Shown here one piece after another: positions 9,120-18,047 of a stretch of 64,000 nt of DNA. The notes under the pieces are model-generated. The model was given only the letters and a program-made list of their open reading frames with translations. It did no database searches and was not told the DNA's origin. This DNA comes from Streptomyces sp. NBC_01445 (GTDB taxonomy: Bacteria; Actinomycetota; Actinomycetes; Streptomycetales; Streptomycetaceae). Numbering within the stretch: position 1 is the stretch's first letter; each line of letters opens with the position of its first letter. Position numbers and translations under genes: made by a program. Location of the stretch: positions 2,790,001 to 2,854,000 of the forward strand of contig NZ_CP109485.1 in NCBI RefSeq assembly GCF_035918235.1. The letters are read 5' to 3'.

Positions 9120-11273
9120 ATGGCCGAGGACCGTGAGCTCACGGTACGGGCGCTGCTCGAGTCCGTGCGCGCGGAGGGCCGCAGCGCTCTCACCGCCCCC
9201 GAGGGCAAGGTGATCGCCGACGCGTACGGGATCTCCGTGCCCGGCGAGGAGCTGGCTACGGACGTGGACGAGGCGGTCGCGTACGCGGCACGCTTCGGCG
9301 GACCCGTCGTGATGAAGATCGTCTCCCCCGACATCCTGCACAAGACGGACGCGGGCGGCGTGATCGTGGGGGTGGAGGGCGCGGCCGACGTGCGGGCCGC
9401 CTTCTGCAAGATCGTGGAGAACGCGCGGGCCTACGCGCCGGACGCCCGGATCGAGGGCGTGCAGGTGCAGGATCTGCTGCCGACCGGGCCCTCCTCGCAG
9501 GAGGTCATCGTCGGGGCCGTCACCGATCCGACGTTCGGGAAGGTCGTCGCGTTCGGGCTCGGCGGTGTGCTGGTCGAGGTGCTCAAGGACGTGACGTTCC
9601 GGCTCGCGCCGGTCGGCGCGGACGAGGCCGTGTCCATGCTGGACTCGATCCGGGCGGCCGAGGTGCTGCGCGGGGTGCGCGGCGCGCAGCCGGTCGACCG
9701 GTGGGCGCTGGCCGAGCAGATCCGCCGGGTGTCCCAACTGGTCACCGACTTCCCGGAGATCGCCGAGGTCGACCTCAACCCCGTGATCGCGACGCCGGAG
9801 GGCGCGGTCGCCGCCGACATCCGGGTGATCCTCGCCGACGGGGCGCCGAAGCAGCGGCGCACGTACTCGCGCGAGGAGATCCTCCGGTCGATGCGCCGGC
9901 TGATGCAGCCGCGCTCGGTCGCGGTGATCGGCGCGTCCAACGAGCAGGGCAAGATCGGCAATTCGGTCATGCGCAACCTGATCGACGGGGGTTTCTCCGG
10001 GGAGATCCATCCGGTGAACCCCAAGGCCGATGACATCCTGGGCCGCAAGGCGTACAAGAGTGTCACGGACGTCCCGGGTGAGGTGGATGTGGCGGTCTTC
10101 GCGATCCCCGCCAAGTTCGTGGCCTCGGCCCTCGAAGAGGTGGGACGCAAGGGGATCCCGAACGCGGTCCTGATCCCCTCCGGCTTCGCGGAGACCGGTG
10201 AACAGGCCCTCCAGGACGAGATCGTGGCGATCGGCGAGCGGTACGGGGTACGCCTGCTCGGGCCGAACATCTACGGCTACTACTCGACGTGGCAGGACCT
10301 GTGCGCCACGTTCTGCACGCCGTACGACGTGAAGGGCGGGGTCGCGCTGACCTCGCAGTCCGGGGGCATCGGCATGGCGATCCTGGGCTTCGCGCGCACG
10401 ACGAAGACCGGTGTCTCCGCGATCGTCGGGCTCGGCAACAAGTCGGACCTCGACGAGGACGACCTGCTCACCTGGTTCGGTGAGGACCCCAACACCCAGT
10501 GCATCGCCATGCACCTGGAGGACCTGAAGGACGGGCGGGCCTTCGTGGAGGCCGCGCGGGCGACGGTGCCGAAGAAGCCCGTCGTGGTCCTCAAGGCGGG
10601 GCGCACCAGCGCGGGCGCGAAGGCGGCCGGTTCGCACACGGGAGCCCTCGCGGGCGACGACGCGGTGTACGACGACATCCTCAGGCAGGCAGGCGTCATC
10701 AGGGCGCCGGGGCTGAACGAGATGCTCGAGTACGCGCGGGCGCTGCCCGTGCTTCCGACGCCGAAGGGTGACAACGTCGTCATCATCACCGGCGCGGGCG
10801 GCTCGGGTGTACTGCTCTCGGACGCCATCGTCGACAACGGCCTGTCCCTGATGGAGATCCCGGAGGATCTGGACGCCGCGTTCAAGGCCTTCATCCCGCC
10901 CTTCGGCGCCGCGGGCAACCCGATCGACATCACGGGCGGTGAGCCGCCGTCGACGTACGAGGCGACCATCAGGCTCGGCCTGGAGGACCCGCGGATCCAC
11001 TCCCTCGTCCTCGGCTACTGGCACACGATCGTCACCCCGCCGATGGTCTTCGCGGAGCTGACCGCGCGGGTGGTCGAGGAGTTCCGCGCGCGGGGCATCG
11101 AGAAGCCCGTGGTGGCGTCGCTCGCGGGCGACGTCGAGGTCGAGGAGGCCTGCCAGTACCTCTACGAGCGCGGGGTCGTGGCGTACCCGTACACGACCGA
11201 GAAGCCGGTGGCCGCACTCGGCGCGAAGTACCGGTGGGCCCGTGCGGCGGGGCTGTTGGGGGGCGGTTCATGA
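9120..11273 (+). CDS. NDP-forming acyl-CoA synthetase (fused beta-alpha type)
   Basis: This protein of about 717 aa belongs to the acetyl-CoA synthetase (ADP-forming) family. An ATP-grasp domain comes first (about 15-240; VVMKIVSPDILHKTDAGGV), then a CoA-binding Rossmann domain (SVAVIGASNEQGKIG) and ligase domains with the phosphohistidine in SHTGAL (His506). Family members make an acyl-CoA at the cost of NTP, or in reverse harvest NTP from an acyl-CoA. Between frc and the carriers it could activate oxalate or formate, or conserve the energy of formyl-CoA. The frame begins TTG-ATG at 9117-9122, 3 bases from the frc stop end. GGAG at 9105-9108 is nearer the ideal spacing for the TTG, so 9117 is a real alternative start. 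Confidence 0.8.
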   Translation: MAEDRELTVRALLESVRAEGRSALTAPEGKVIADAYGISVPGEELATDVDEAVAYAARFGGPVVMKIVSPDILHKTDAGGVIVGVEGAADVRAAFCKIVENARAYAPDARIEGVQVQDLLPTGPSSQEVIVGAVTDPTFGKVVAFGLGGVLVEVLKDVTFRLAPVGADEAVSMLDSIRAAEVLRGVRGAQPVDRWALAEQIRRVSQLVTDFPEIAEVDLNPVIATPEGAVAADIRVILADGAPKQRRTYSREEILRSMRRLMQPRSVAVIGASNEQGKIGNSVMRNLIDGGFSGEIHPVNPKADDILGRKAYKSVTDVPGEVDVAVFAIPAKFVASALEEVGRKGIPNAVLIPSGFAETGEQALQDEIVAIGERYGVRLLGPNIYGYYSTWQDLCATFCTPYDVKGGVALTSQSGGIGMAILGFARTTKTGVSAIVGLGNKSDLDEDDLLTWFGEDPNTQCIAMHLEDLKDGRAFVEAARATVPKKPVVVLKAGRTSAGAKAAGSHTGALAGDDAVYDDILRQAGVIRAPGLNEMLEYARALPVLPTPKGDNVVIITGAGGSGVLLSDAIVDNGLSLMEIPEDLDAAFKAFIPPFGAAGNPIDITGGEPPSTYEATIRLGLEDPRIHSLVLGYWHTIVTPPMVFAELTARVVEEFRARGIEKPVVASLAGDVEVEEACQYLYERGVVAYPYTTEKPVAALGAKYRWARAAGLLGGGS

Positions 11274-11286
11274 GGTGACCGGACTG

Positions 11287-11319
11287 GGGGCCGGCCGGCG
11301 GTGCGCGCAGGCCGGCCCC
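11287..11319. terminator. GC-rich hairpin between the synthetase and carrier genes
   Basis: A perfect 10-bp stem (GGGGCCGGCC at 11287-11296 with GGCCGGCCCC at 11310-11319) and a 13-base loop lie in the 122-bp gap before the first carrier. Since all genes run the same way, it may be a partial terminator or a processing/stability element that sets carrier expression apart from the enzymes. Confidence 0.5.
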
Positions 11320-11395
11320 GGGACCCATGCGCACGCGAAAGGAATTTGGACAGGGGGCGCTGGCCAGATCTTTCGACGCAAGGGGTGCGACCGTC

Positions 11396-12781
11396 ATGAC
11401 CGCAACCGATCTATCAACCTCCGTCCCTTACAGAGAGGTGACGGACGCCAACGGCCGTGTGTACCGGGTTGGCGAGACCGATATCGACATCTTGGGCCGC
11501 AAGCGCAAGTGGATGGTGATCCTGCCCTGGGTGGGCATGATGGGGATCTCCTCCGCCGAGTACGCGTTCGCGTCCGCCGAGGACACCCTGCACACCGCGC
11601 ACGACTGGAACAGCCTGCACATCTTCTGGATGATGACCGTCTGGGTGTTCTTCCAGGCCGCGGTCGCCTTCCCCGCGGGCAGGCTGCGTGAGAGCGGCAG
11701 ACTGCCGGCCCGCTGGGCGATGATGATCGGCGCCTCGGGCACCTTCATGGGCTATCTGTCGCTGGCCCTGGCACCACACGTCGTCTTCGCCTATATCGGC
11801 TTCAGCGTGCTGAGCGGCATGGGCGCGGGCATGGTGTACGCCACCTGCGTCAACATGGTGGGCAAGTGGTACCCGGAGCGAAGGGGCGGCAAGACCGGCT
11901 TCGTCAACGGCGGATTCGCCTACGGTTCGGTGCCGTTCGTCTTCCTGTTCACCGGCTACATGGACCTGACCAACTACCGGTGGGTGCTGCTCTCGGTGGG
12001 CGTTCTGCTCGCCGCCATGGTCGCTTTCGCCGGTTCCTTCTTCAAGGATCCGCCGAAGAACTGGTGGCCTGCGAACGTCGATCCACTCCATCCGCCGGAG
12101 GACCCGCGCGCCCGGCGTTCCCTGGAGAAGAACCCGCCGGCCGTCAAGCAGTACACCCCGCTGGAGGCCTGGCGAACCGGCCGAGTGGCACTGATGTGGT
12201 TCTGTCTGGCCTGCACCTCCGGCGTGAACATCTTCGGCATCGCCTTCCAGGTGGACATCGGCGAAGAGGCCGGCTTCGCCGGCGGAATCGTTGCCACCGC
12301 GATGTCCCTGAAGGCGCTCGTCAACGGCAGCGGGCGCGGCGTCATCGGATGGCTCTCCGACCGCTACGGCCGCAAGCAGTGTCTGCTCGCCGTCTGCGCC
12401 ATCCTCGGGTTCGCCCAGTTCGGCATCCTCTGGTCGGCCGAGGCCAAGAACCTGCCGCTGTTCCTGGTCTTCTCGGCGATCTCCGGTTTCGGCGGCGGCG
12501 CCATCTTCCCGATGTTCGCGGCGCTCACCGCGGACTACTTCGGCGAGAACAACAACGCCACCAACTACGGCATGGTCTACAGCTCCAAGCTCGTCTCCGG
12601 CCTTGGCGCGGGGATGGGCGCCGTGGTCGTCGGGGCCTGGGGACACTCCGGTGCCTTCATCCTGGCGGGCTGCATCTCCTTCTTCGCCGGCTTCATCGCG
12701 CTCTTCCTGTCCCAACCCGGCAGGTCCAGGTCCCGTGACATCCAACCCAACCCGCAACCGCTCGGTGAGGAGATGGCTTGA
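11396..12781 (+). CDS. OFA-family MFS carrier, probable oxalate/formate transporter 1
   Basis: This 461-aa major facilitator has 12 predicted membrane helices. It shows the traits of the oxalate:formate antiporter family: a cytosolic N-terminus rich in charged residues, NMVGKWYPERRGGKTGFVNGG in the first half (positions around 155-175), and FGGGAIFPMFAALTADYFGENN in the second. It would bring in oxalate, in exchange for formate or with protons. The ATG at 11396 follows AAGGGG at 11380-11385; an open frame from 11327 is less convincing. The next gene encodes a close paralogue, starting 1 base after its TGA. Confidence 0.85.
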   Translation: MTATDLSTSVPYREVTDANGRVYRVGETDIDILGRKRKWMVILPWVGMMGISSAEYAFASAEDTLHTAHDWNSLHIFWMMTVWVFFQAAVAFPAGRLRESGRLPARWAMMIGASGTFMGYLSLALAPHVVFAYIGFSVLSGMGAGMVYATCVNMVGKWYPERRGGKTGFVNGGFAYGSVPFVFLFTGYMDLTNYRWVLLSVGVLLAAMVAFAGSFFKDPPKNWWPANVDPLHPPEDPRARRSLEKNPPAVKQYTPLEAWRTGRVALMWFCLACTSGVNIFGIAFQVDIGEEAGFAGGIVATAMSLKALVNGSGRGVIGWLSDRYGRKQCLLAVCAILGFAQFGILWSAEAKNLPLFLVFSAISGFGGGAIFPMFAALTADYFGENNNATNYGMVYSSKLVSGLGAGMGAVVVGAWGHSGAFILAGCISFFAGFIALFLSQPGRSRSRDIQPNPQPLGEEMA

Positions 12782-12782
12782 T

Positions 12783-14168
12783 ATGACGGCGGAGCCGATC
12801 GCCGCAGGCAACTCAGCGACGACCACTGGTAGCAAGTACCGAGAGATCACCGACGAGAACGGCCGCGTCTATCGCGTAGGCGAGACGGACCGCGACATCC
12901 TCGGCCATTCCCGTAAGTTCATGGTGTATCTGCCATGGGTCGCGATGATGGCCATCAGCGTTTCCGAGTACGCCTACGGTTCGGCGGAGGACACCCTGTC
13001 CAGCGCACATGGCTGGACGCAGTCGAATACCTTCTGGATCCTGAGCGTCTGGGTGTTCTTCCAGGCGGGCATCGCCTTCCCGGCCGGATGGATGCGGGAG
13101 AAGGGCATCCTGACCGCCAAGCGGGCCACCATGGTCGGCGCCTTCCTGTGCCTGTTCGGATTCCTCGCGCTGTCCCATTTCAACAACGTGTGGCTGGCGA
13201 TCCTGGGATTCGGTGTCATCGGCGGACTGGGCTCCGGCCTCGTCTACTCGACCTGTATCAACATGGTCGGCAAATGGTTCCCGGAGCGAAAAGGCGGCAA
13301 GACCGGTTTCGTCAACGGCGGGTTCGCGTACGGGTCTCTTCCGTTCATCTTCATCTTCAACTACGCGTTCGACACGTCGAACTACCACCGTGTGCTCGAC
13401 ATGATCGGTGTCTATGTGCTGGTGGTCGTACTCGCCTGTGCGTTCTTCTTCCGGGACCCGCCGAAGAACTGGTGGCCGCACGAGGTCGACCCGCTGAAGA
13501 AGTCGGGCTCGGACAAGGAGGCCAAGTCCCTCGCCAAGAACCCGCCCGCCGTCCGTCAGTTCACGCCCATGGAGGCCGTCAGGACCGGCATGCTGCCGCT
13601 CATGTGGTTCAGCCTCGTGCTGACGGCAGGCGTGTCGATCTTCGGCATCTCCTTCCAGGTGGACTTCGCCAAGGAGGTGGGCTTCGGGCCGCTGGTCGCC
13701 GCGTCGTCGATGGGTGTGATGGCGGTCATCAACGGCGTCGGACGTGCGGTCGTCGGCTGGCTGTCGGACATCTGGGGTCGCAAGGTGAGCCTGGTGTTCG
13801 TCATCGTCGTCCTGGGCCTCGCCCAGTTCGGCGTCATCTGGGCGGGTGACATCCACAGTGAGTGGCTGTTCCTGTTCTTCGCGTTCCTGTCGGGCTTCGG
13901 CGGCGGCGCGTTCTACCCGATGTTCGCGGCGCTCACACCGGACTACTTCGGCGAGAACTACAACGCCACCAACTACGGCCTCGTGTACAGCGGCAAGCTG
14001 GTCAGCGGCCTGTTCGGCGGCGGGCTCGGCTCCATGGTGGTCGCCGCGTGGGGCTACAACGGGGCGTACGCGCTCGCCGGGGGCGTCTCGATGGTGGCGG
14101 CAGCCGTGGCCCTGCTGCTGCGGCAGCCCGGGGGCGAGCAGGCGGAAAAGGTGGTGGCCACCACGTAG
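12783..14168 (+). CDS. OFA-family MFS carrier, probable oxalate/formate transporter 2
   Basis: This 461-aa carrier is clearly a tandem duplicate of the preceding one. Both share the N-terminal block (YREITDENGRVYRVGETDRD in this copy), NMVGKWFPER-KGGKTGFVNGG, DPPKNWWP in the central loop and a PMFAALTPDYFGENYNATNYG segment. Twelve helices are evident. The ATG at 12783 lies one base after the upstream stop, implying translational coupling. Differences lie mostly in the central loop and the tail, so the two may differ in substrate (oxalate or formate) or direction. It is the last gene of the operon, followed by a strong terminator. Confidence 0.85.
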   Translation: MTAEPIAAGNSATTTGSKYREITDENGRVYRVGETDRDILGHSRKFMVYLPWVAMMAISVSEYAYGSAEDTLSSAHGWTQSNTFWILSVWVFFQAGIAFPAGWMREKGILTAKRATMVGAFLCLFGFLALSHFNNVWLAILGFGVIGGLGSGLVYSTCINMVGKWFPERKGGKTGFVNGGFAYGSLPFIFIFNYAFDTSNYHRVLDMIGVYVLVVVLACAFFFRDPPKNWWPHEVDPLKKSGSDKEAKSLAKNPPAVRQFTPMEAVRTGMLPLMWFSLVLTAGVSIFGISFQVDFAKEVGFGPLVAASSMGVMAVINGVGRAVVGWLSDIWGRKVSLVFVIVVLGLAQFGVIWAGDIHSEWLFLFFAFLSGFGGGAFYPMFAALTPDYFGENYNATNYGLVYSGKLVSGLFGGGLGSMVVAAWGYNGAYALAGGVSMVAAAVALLLRQPGGEQAEKVVATT

Positions 14169-14194
14169 GGCGCACCCACCGGAAGTACGCATAG

Positions 14195-14228
14195 GAGTGG
14201 GGCCCGGCCTGGTGGCCGGGCCCCACTC
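14195..14228. terminator. Strong bidirectional terminator
   Basis: A perfect 15-bp stem (GAGTGGGGCCCGGCC at 14195-14209 with 14214-14228) and a TGGT loop separate the converging carrier operon and the leftward ebo-type operon. Confidence 0.85.
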
Positions 14229-14243
14229 ATGTGTGTCGCGACG

Positions 14244-15404
14244 TCAGCGCTTCTTGCGCAGACCGGCCAGGTTGTCGTAGCCGATCTTCGCGTACTTGAG
14301 GGACTGGCCGAGGTCGGTGTCGCTGGGCGCGTTGTCCTGCTCGACCATCGGGTTGTGGTAGTTCATCGCCCCGACGCGGGTGAAGAACTTCTCGTAGTCG
14401 ATGACTCCGGTGCCGAACGGCACCATGTCGTAGCCCATGCCGTTCGTCTCGTTGACCGTGCCGTCCTTGGCGTGGAACAGCGGGTAACGCTTGTTGTTGC
14501 GGCTCACGAGCGCCGCCGGGTCGAAGACGTTCTCCCGCTGGGAGCCGTCGTGGGCGGTGTAGGTGTGGAACTTGTACTGGGCCACGTGCGCCCAGAAGAT
14601 GTCCATCTCCAGCCAGACCGTCTTCGGGTCGGCCACCTTGAGGAAGTACTCCAGCTTGCGGATGCCGGAGCTGCGGGTCGGCTTGCCCTGCGCGTCGAGG
14701 GGGCCGCCGTCGAGCAGGAAGCCGTACGCCGCGTCGTGGTTGTGCGTGTACAGCTTGAGGCCGGCGCCGTGGGCGATCTTGCCGAGCGCGTTCCACTTGT
14801 CGGCGGCGACGTCCCAGTCGGACCGGTAGGCGCTGCCGGTGGGGTCGCCACCGGTGCCCATGTGGTCCATGCCGAGGATGTTGGCTATCTCCAGGTGCTT
14901 CTTGAACGTGTCGAGGTCGGGCTGGCTGAGCGGCCACGACCCCGGGATGAAGCCGTGGTTGCCCTGGGCCCGCAGGCCGTACTCGTCGAGCCAGGAGCGC
15001 AGCAGCTTGGCGCCCTCGACGGATTCGAGGTTGGCGCCGCCGGGCGCGTTGGCGTGCTGGCCGTAGCCGGCGAACTCGACCTGCTTGTAGCCGTAACGGG
15101 CGAGCTCCTTGAAGACCTCGCGGAAGCCGGACGGGAGGTTGGAGGCGAGCGGGTCTCTGCCCGTGGCGTCGCGCACGGTGTAGAGGATGATGCCGCGCTT
15201 GGATGCCGGGACGAGGGCGTGGTGGCCGCCGCCCCGGCCGCCGTTGTGCGTGCTCTGGGCGAGGGCGGGCGATGCGCCGAAGACGGGTGCGGCGACGGCG
15301 GCTGCCCCCGCGGCGGTGCAGGTGCTCAGAAAGCGGCGGCGGCTGACGCCGAGAGCGCGGCGCAGGGCGTCGCCGGGTCCGGATTCATCGTTGAACGCGG
15401 TCAC
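14244..15404 (-). CDS. Tat-exported sugar phosphate isomerase/epimerase-like protein
   Basis: This 386-aa protein opens with a twin-arginine signal (SRRRFLSTCTAAG, about 21-33) followed by a hydrophobic stretch and ALA. The mature part is a xylose-isomerase-like/AP-endonuclease-2 TIM barrel with metal-ligand-type motifs (QVEFAGYGQH, KLYTHNHD, WLEMDIFW, LFHAKDGT). It should act outside the membrane on a sugar or cyclitol. It lies 52 bp downstream of eboF on the same strand, so it may be the exported last member of that operon. The substrate is unknown; secreted members of this family are common in actinobacteria. Confidence 0.78.
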   Translation of the reverse strand: MTAFNDESGPGDALRRALGVSRRRFLSTCTAAGAAAVAAPVFGASPALAQSTHNGGRGGGHHALVPASKRGIILYTVRDATGRDPLASNLPSGFREVFKELARYGYKQVEFAGYGQHANAPGGANLESVEGAKLLRSWLDEYGLRAQGNHGFIPGSWPLSQPDLDTFKKHLEIANILGMDHMGTGGDPTGSAYRSDWDVAADKWNALGKIAHGAGLKLYTHNHDAAYGFLLDGGPLDAQGKPTRSSGIRKLEYFLKVADPKTVWLEMDIFWAHVAQYKFHTYTAHDGSQRENVFDPAALVSRNNKRYPLFHAKDGTVNETNGMGYDMVPFGTGVIDYEKFFTRVGAMNYHNPMVEQDNAPSDTDLGQSLKYAKIGYDNLAGLRKKR

Positions 15405-15456
15405 GGTCTCTCTCTTTCTCGGGTGGGTGCGGGGCGTGTGCGGGTGCGCACCGGGC

Positions 15457-16881
15457 TCATGCGAGACCGGCCAGGTCGAGCAACAGCGATTTCACGTCGG
15501 TGGCCGCGACACGGCCGGTGACGGCGCGGGGGGTGGAACAGAGGATGAGCGGACCGTCGGGGCTGTCGTCGCTCAAGGGGAGGCGGCCGTGGCTGCCGCG
15601 GATGGGTGAGGGATCGAGGGGCACGACCGCCATGCGGTAGCGCATGCCGAGCTTCTTGCGGGCCAGGGCGCCGGCGGCCTTCACCTTGACGTAGGGGTCC
15701 TGGGGGTCCATGAACAGCTCGACGGGGTCGTAGCCGGGCTTGCGGTGGATCTCGACGAGCTGCGCGAAGTCGGGCGCGCGGTCGTCGTCGAGCCAGTAGT
15801 AGTACGTGAACCAGGCGTCGGGTTCGGCGACGGCGACGAGTTCGCCGGAGCGGGGGTGGTCGAGGTGGTGGGCCTTCTTCCCCTCGTCGTCGAGGAGTTG
15901 CTCGATGCCGGGCACGTCTTTCAGTGCCTCGCGGACCGTGTCGAGGTCCTCGGGGCGGCGCACGTAGATGTGGGCGATCTGGTGGTCGGCGACCGCGAAC
16001 GCCCGGGACGTCATCGGGTCGAGGTACTCCATGCCGTCCTGCGTGTGCACTTCGAGGAGGCCGGCGCGGCGCAGGACGCGGTTGATGTCGACGGGCCGCT
16101 CGACGCGGGTGATGCCGTACTCGGACAGGGCGACGACCGTGCGGCCCTCGGCCTTCGCGTCGTCGAGCAGCGGGGCGAGGGTGGCGTCGAGTTCGGCGGC
16201 GGCCCGGTGCGAGCGCGGGTCGTCGGGGCCGAAGCGCTGGAGGTCGTAGTCGAGGTGGGGGACGTAGGCCAGTGCCAGGTCGGGATGGCGGGTGGCCATG
16301 ATGTGCCGGGTCGCGTCGACGATCCACCGGCTGGAGACGAGGTCGGCGCCCGGGCCCCAGAAGTGGAAGAGGGGGAACGTGCCGAGTTTCTCGGTGAGTT
16401 CGTCGTGCAGAGCCGGTGGCCTGGTGTAGCAGTCGGGTTCCTTGCGGCCGTCGGCGTAGTAGACGGGCCGGGGTGTGACGGTGATGTCGGTGTCGGCGCC
16501 CATGGCGTACCACCAGCAGATGTTGGCGACCGTGTACCCGGGGTGGCTGCGGCGGGCCGCGTCCCAGAGCTTGTCGCCGGCGACGAGTCCGTTGTGCTGG
16601 CGCCACAGGAGTACGTCGCCCAGCTCACGGAAGTACCAGCCGTTGGCGACGATGCCGTGCTCGGACGGCATGGTGCCGGTGAGGAACGTCGACTGGGCGG
16701 CGCAGGTGACGGCGGGCAGGACCGTGCCGAGGTGGGCCTGCGACCCCGTCCGGCCGAGGGCCTTGAGCTGGGGCATGTGGTCGAGGAGGCGCGGGGTGAG
16801 ACCCACGACGTCCAGGACGAGCAGCGGGTTCGGGCTCACGCCCGGCCGGTCGGCTGTGGTGTCTGTGCCGACAGTTGTCAT
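15457..16881 (-). CDS. eboF: EboF-type alkaline-phosphatase-superfamily hydrolase
   Basis: This 474-aa type I phosphodiesterase/nucleotide pyrophosphatase-like protein has the metal site LLVLDVVGLTP near the N-terminus, the probable nucleophile Thr in LPAVTCAAQSTFLTGT, and HLDYDLQRFGP and ADHQIAHIYV metal-ligand regions further on. There is no signal peptide, so it is likely cytosolic. In ebo clusters this is the phosphodiesterase EboF, proposed to work on a metabolite handled by the pathway. The ATG at 16881 overlaps the eboE stop (ATGA), meaning translational coupling. Confidence 0.8.
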   Translation of the reverse strand: MTTVGTDTTADRPGVSPNPLLVLDVVGLTPRLLDHMPQLKALGRTGSQAHLGTVLPAVTCAAQSTFLTGTMPSEHGIVANGWYFRELGDVLLWRQHNGLVAGDKLWDAARRSHPGYTVANICWWYAMGADTDITVTPRPVYYADGRKEPDCYTRPPALHDELTEKLGTFPLFHFWGPGADLVSSRWIVDATRHIMATRHPDLALAYVPHLDYDLQRFGPDDPRSHRAAAELDATLAPLLDDAKAEGRTVVALSEYGITRVERPVDINRVLRRAGLLEVHTQDGMEYLDPMTSRAFAVADHQIAHIYVRRPEDLDTVREALKDVPGIEQLLDDEGKKAHHLDHPRSGELVAVAEPDAWFTYYYWLDDDRAPDFAQLVEIHRKPGYDPVELFMDPQDPYVKVKAAGALARKKLGMRYRMAVVPLDPSPIRGSHGRLPLSDDSPDGPLILCSTPRAVTGRVAATDVKSLLLDLAGLA

Positions 16882-18044
16882 GGGAGTTCCTTCAGGCCGA
16901 GGTCCGTCAGGAGGTCGCGGGCCAGGGTGAGCTCGGCGGCGATGCCGTCCGCGAGCTGGGTGCGGGCGCGGGGGCGCAGCTCGGGCGGGAGCGCCTGCCA
17001 GGTGTACGTCTCGACCTCCAGGTGACGGGTGAGCGGGTGCGCGCCGCCGACCAGGCGGGTGAGCGTGTCCTTCAGCACCGGGAGCGTGGAGGTGAGGGGG
17101 GCCGCGGGCGCCGCGTGCAGCGGTACGTGGAAGTGGGCGCGCCAGGGCGCGGTGTCGGGGAGCGCGCCGCCGGCGAGTGCCTCGCCCAGGTCGTCGGTGC
17201 CGCGCAGCCCTTCGGGGGTGAGGGTGCGGGTCTGGTGCAGGAAGCGGGGTTCGTCGAACGCGGCGAGCGCCTCGCGGACCTCGGCCCTTTCTGGGTGCTC
17301 GGCGTGCAGGGCCGCGGAGAGCTGGGACTTGACGACGGGGATGCCGGCGGCGGCGAGGGCGTCGAGTGCGGTGGCCGGGTCCTCGAAGGAGGTGGCGAGA
17401 TGGCAGGTGTCGACGCAGACGCCGATGCGGTCGCGGGCCACGGCCGTGAGCGGGGCGATCGCGTCGCCGGTCGTCTCGACGGTGCAGCCCGGCTCGGGTT
17501 CGAGGCCGATGCGGATGGAGCGGCCGGTCAGCTCCTCCAGGGCGTCGAGCCGCTCGGCGAGGGTCGTGAGCGCGACGTACGCGACGTCCCGGCTGGCCGG
17601 GTCGATGGCGCGCCAGGCGAGGGGCAGCGTGGAGATGGTGCCCTCGGTGATGTCGGAGGGGAGCAGCGCGGCGAGGAGCCGGGCCAGGTCGGCGGTGTGC
17701 GCGAGGCGCTCCGGGTCGGCCCAGTCGGGCTTGTACACGCGGTACTTGACCTCTTCGGCGCCGAACCCCTCGTACGGGAAGCCGTTGAGGGTGACGACTT
17801 CGAGGCCGCGGCGGTCGAGTTCGGTGCGCAGGCCGCGCAGGGCGACGGGGTCGGTGGTGAGGGCGCGCGCGGCGTCCTTGGCGAGCCACAGGCCGATGCC
17901 GAGCCGGTCGCGGCCGAGGCGCTTGCGGACGGGTTCGCAGTGGTCGCGCAGCTGGGCCAGCACGCCGTCCAGGGTCTCGGCGGGGTGGACGTTGGTGCAG
18001 TACGCGAGGTGGACGGTGGACCCGTCGGGGTGGCGGAAGCGCAT
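16878..18044 (-). CDS. eboE: Metabolite traffic protein EboE (xylose-isomerase-like)
   Basis: This 388-aa TIM-barrel protein has the EboE hallmarks: LAYCTNVHPAETLDGV near the start, TLNGFPYEGFGAEEVK (about 96-111), KYRVYKPDWADP-ER and LEPEPGC, followed by CVDTCHLA. In cyanobacteria the ebo cluster is needed to bring the scytonemin precursor to the periplasm; the chemistry of EboE is not known. The gene starts 3 bp from the end of eboB and overlaps eboF by ATGA. It has no signal peptide. Confidence 0.88.
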   Translation of the reverse strand: MRFRHPDGSTVHLAYCTNVHPAETLDGVLAQLRDHCEPVRKRLGRDRLGIGLWLAKDAARALTTDPVALRGLRTELDRRGLEVVTLNGFPYEGFGAEEVKYRVYKPDWADPERLAHTADLARLLAALLPSDITEGTISTLPLAWRAIDPASRDVAYVALTTLAERLDALEELTGRSIRIGLEPEPGCTVETTGDAIAPLTAVARDRIGVCVDTCHLATSFEDPATALDALAAAGIPVVKSQLSAALHAEHPERAEVREALAAFDEPRFLHQTRTLTPEGLRGTDDLGEALAGGALPDTAPWRAHFHVPLHAAPAAPLTSTLPVLKDTLTRLVGGAHPLTRHLEVETYTWQALPPELRPRARTQLADGIAAELTLARDLLTDLGLKELP

Positions 18045-18047
18045 CGC

